Shown piece after piece: positions 33,178 to 34,557 of a stretch of 34,557 nt of DNA. The translations under genes and the position numbers were made by a program. Source of the DNA: Acidobacteriota bacterium. Lineage in GTDB: Bacteria > Acidobacteriota > Aminicenantia > JBFLYD01. The DNA lies in the NCBI GenBank assembly GCA_040756905.1, contig JBFLYD010000022.1, forward strand, positions 55,014 through 89,570. The letters run 5' to 3'. The notes beneath the pieces were generated by a model. That model saw only the letters and a program-made list of their open reading frames with translations. It was not told where the DNA came from and did not search any database. Every line of letters begins with the position of its first letter. The first letter of the stretch is position 1.

Positions 33178-34022
33178 TTACTTTTCGGCTTTTGGAATAA
33201 AGAATCACTCAGGTTTGTATTCACCTCTACTTTTATTACTATGGTCTCCATCTCTTCCTTAAAAGGTCCAATCGACGAAGATCTTTTCGTCTTGCCCTGT
33301 AGCATAAACCCTTCAAGATTAATATAATTTAATATATAATTTTTCAACCTTACTTCGGTAAACCCCATCAACTTTGGTACAGCTACTTCCTCTATTATTG
33401 GGAGATATGAATTGGTATCAATGTAGATGTTAAAATTCCTTTTCTCTCCCCCTTTCGAATGCATCTTAATCACATAATATCTTCCTTCATTTTTTTCTTC
33501 GTATGCTTCGTCAAATTCATATTCTCCTATTGAAAGAAGATATAAGGGTCCCTTTAAACTCGAAATAGAAGCCAATCCTTTCAGTTCTTTTTCTTTTCCC
33601 TCTGAAACATCCTTGATGATATTATTTTCACTCATCCAAGATGAAACCCCATCATAAACCTCGCTTACTAAGGCTTTTGTATTTTTCGCAACAAAATATA
33701 CCTCAGTATCCATTCTGATTTTATCGGGAAATTTATAAAATAGCGTTAAATTAATCTTCTTAGAACCATCGGGTGATTTAGGAATCTCTCGGTAATAGTA
33801 AATGGTTAAATCTTTAAATCTATCAAGCTTATCAATCCCTTTTGCCTTCAATGAAAGCTTAACTATCTCCAATGCTTCCTTTTTCTCAATCTTTTTAATT
33901 ATTCTTGAGAGTATTTGTTCGGATGCTTCCTTTTCCCTGTGATTGGTTTCAGTGGAATTCTGGGAACATGAAATAATAAGTATTAAAAATAAAATCATTA
34001 ATAAAGTCTTAAGATATTTCAT
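33174..34022 (-). CDS. LolA-like outer-membrane lipoprotein-sorting family lipoprotein
   Basis: Predicted 282-residue lipoprotein: MKYLKTLLMILFLILIISC is a strong lipobox signal. Residues 45-280 look like the LolA/LppX-type half-barrel fold used to carry or sense lipids (YKFPDKIRMDT, VYDGVSSWMS, then a NIYIDTNSYLPI strand pair). ATG 34022 has GAGAGG 6 nt upstream; an in-frame ATG at 34043 overlaps the stop of the truncated permease (ATGA) and is also possible. It is the first complete gene of the permease operon and overlaps the next gene by 4 nt. Confidence 0.7.
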   Translation of the reverse strand: MKYLKTLLMILFLILIISCSQNSTETNHREKEASEQILSRIIKKIEKKEALEIVKLSLKAKGIDKLDRFKDLTIYYYREIPKSPDGSKKINLTLFYKFPDKIRMDTEVYFVAKNTKALVSEVYDGVSSWMSENNIIKDVSEGKEKELKGLASISSLKGPLYLLSIGEYEFDEAYEEKNEGRYYVIKMHSKGGEKRNFNIYIDTNSYLPIIEEVAVPKLMGFTEVRLKNYILNYINLEGFMLQGKTKRSSSIGPFKEEMETIVIKVEVNTNLSDSLFQKPKSK

Positions 34023-34039
34023 TTTCCGCCTCTCATCTT

Positions 34040-34222
34040 TCATAATGAAAGTCTCTTTGAGGATATAAGAGCCATAGAAAATGATAAAATAGCAAAAAAC
34101 AGAAGCATCATCAAATCTTTATTCAATAAATATATGTCTTGCAAGAAGAAACCTTTTCTCATGAGATTGCAAGTATAAGTTAAAGGGTTAAATGTTGATA
34201 TAATGCGCCCCTTTGAGGCTTT
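34040..34222 (-). pseudogene. 5'-truncated ABC-2 permease, last 60 codons
   Basis: The minus-strand frame between an in-frame TAG (34223-34225) and the TGA at 34040-34042 encodes FNPLTYTCNLMRKGFF, then one hydrophobic helix (MMLLFFAILSFSMALI) and a basic end. This is how many ABC-2 permeases finish (NPLTY, a short loop, the last helix). The remainder of the gene is absent upstream. It ends in an ATGA overlap with the possible start at 34043, as in an intact operon, so the operon has lost its front part here. Confidence 0.65.
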
Positions 34223-34224
34223 CT

Positions 34225-34253
34225 ATTTAAGCAGTTAGAATTTAATTTGTCAA
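34225..34253 (-). promoter_or_regulatory. Possible promoter of the LolA-like/ABC-2 operon
   Basis: On the minus strand TTGACA (34248-34253), a 17-nt spacer and TTAAAT (34225-34230). It would start transcription near 34218, just inside the truncated permease, and so could still drive the three complete genes downstream. Confidence 0.45.
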
Positions 34254-34490
34254 ATTAATTTCTCAATCAGTTTAGGAAATCAAATACTGAGAGATATATT
34301 AAAAAAGTATTGGATCTGTAGATTGTTTTCTGTAAAGGCTTTATTATCCATTCTAATCTTAAATTTCCCATTTACTAATCACTTTAAATCAACTAAAATA
34401 TGAAATTCAATCTATCCTGAAAAAAGAATGACTTCATGGTGAGGAAAAGAATTAATTGAACCCGAATTACGCAAGGTTTATTGCAACCTA
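34254..34490. other. Non-coding stretch without recognised genes
   Basis: This AT-rich segment is interrupted by stops in the frames examined. I see no RNA gene or protein remnant beyond the promoter-like boxes at its left edge. It separates the broken permease from the terminal hairpin. Confidence 0.5.
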
Positions 34491-34557
34491 TTGGAGGGCA
34501 AGCCTTTAAGTTTGCTTTATATCACCTAACAAGCACGACTAAAGCCCTGCCCTACAA
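34491..34557. repeat. Imperfect inverted repeat at the window edge
   Basis: 34491-34517 (begins TTGGAGGGCAAGCCTTTAAG) pairs with 34531-34557 (ends AAAGCCCTGCCCTACAA) in about 20 of 27 positions, with a 13-nt loop. The right arm ends at the last base of the window, so the element may continue. It resembles a small palindromic or mobile repeat. Confidence 0.55.

Overview
This window looks like chromosomal DNA from a low-G+C (roughly one third by eye), probably diderm, anaerobic bacterium. The outer envelope is suggested by a PpiD-type periplasmic chaperone, several lipoproteins and an ABC-2/HlyD-type export locus. Anaerobic life is suggested by rubrerythrin, a PerR-like regulator, flavin-dependent thymidylate synthase and two radical SAM enzymes. 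Many secreted or cytosolic peptidases (M14, M29, two S9) and an OPT peptide transporter suggest peptide use. The gene mix would fit a relative of Acidobacteriota/Aminicenantes, but this is an inference from family content and cannot be settled from the window. No rRNA, tRNA or CRISPR array was found.

Layout. 1-2610 (minus) is a membrane-anchored glycoside-hydrolase-like gene cut by the window edge. 2692-4212 (plus) is a peroxide/iron cluster: perR-like regulator with a perfect palindrome on its own promoter, rubrerythrin, and a bacterioferritin-like protein. 4442-13424 (minus) holds an M14 metallopeptidase, an M29 aminopeptidase, a radical SAM activase-like protein, an OPT transporter and a PpiD-like foldase, with several hairpin or repeat elements between them. 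13534-22291 (plus) is a conserved housekeeping run: thyX, rpmE-prfA-prmC, a B12-binding-type radical SAM protein, a CDP-alcohol phosphatidyltransferase overlapping myo-inositol-1-phosphate synthase (an inositol-phospholipid pair), then a deoxynucleoside-kinase-like gene, panB and panC. panD faces panC on the minus strand, completing the pantothenate set. 23011-26973 is a tandem pair of exported S9 peptidases, one lacking the expected catalytic histidine.

From 27026 the character changes. A truncated CDF metal transporter, an IS21 IstB fragment, a minus-strand HlyD-like C-terminal fragment, a 127-bp element with 27-bp inverted ends and a short unidentified ORF lie end to end in about 1 kb. Beyond this scar, 28096-34222 (minus) carries two beta-propeller-type lipoproteins, an IS21-terminus-like repeat, two large ABC-2 permeases, a LolA-like lipoprotein and the last 60 codons of another permease. 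No ATPase gene is present, so this reads as an accessory envelope-export locus that has been rearranged.

Two regulatory themes recur. Several plus-strand genes (perR, thyX, the radical SAM gene, the dNK-like gene, panB) have sigma70-like -10 boxes ending only about 6-15 bases before the start codon and lack a good ribosome-binding site, implying leaderless or near-leaderless mRNAs. Two copies of one long GC-rich hairpin family each sit exactly between a convergent gene pair.
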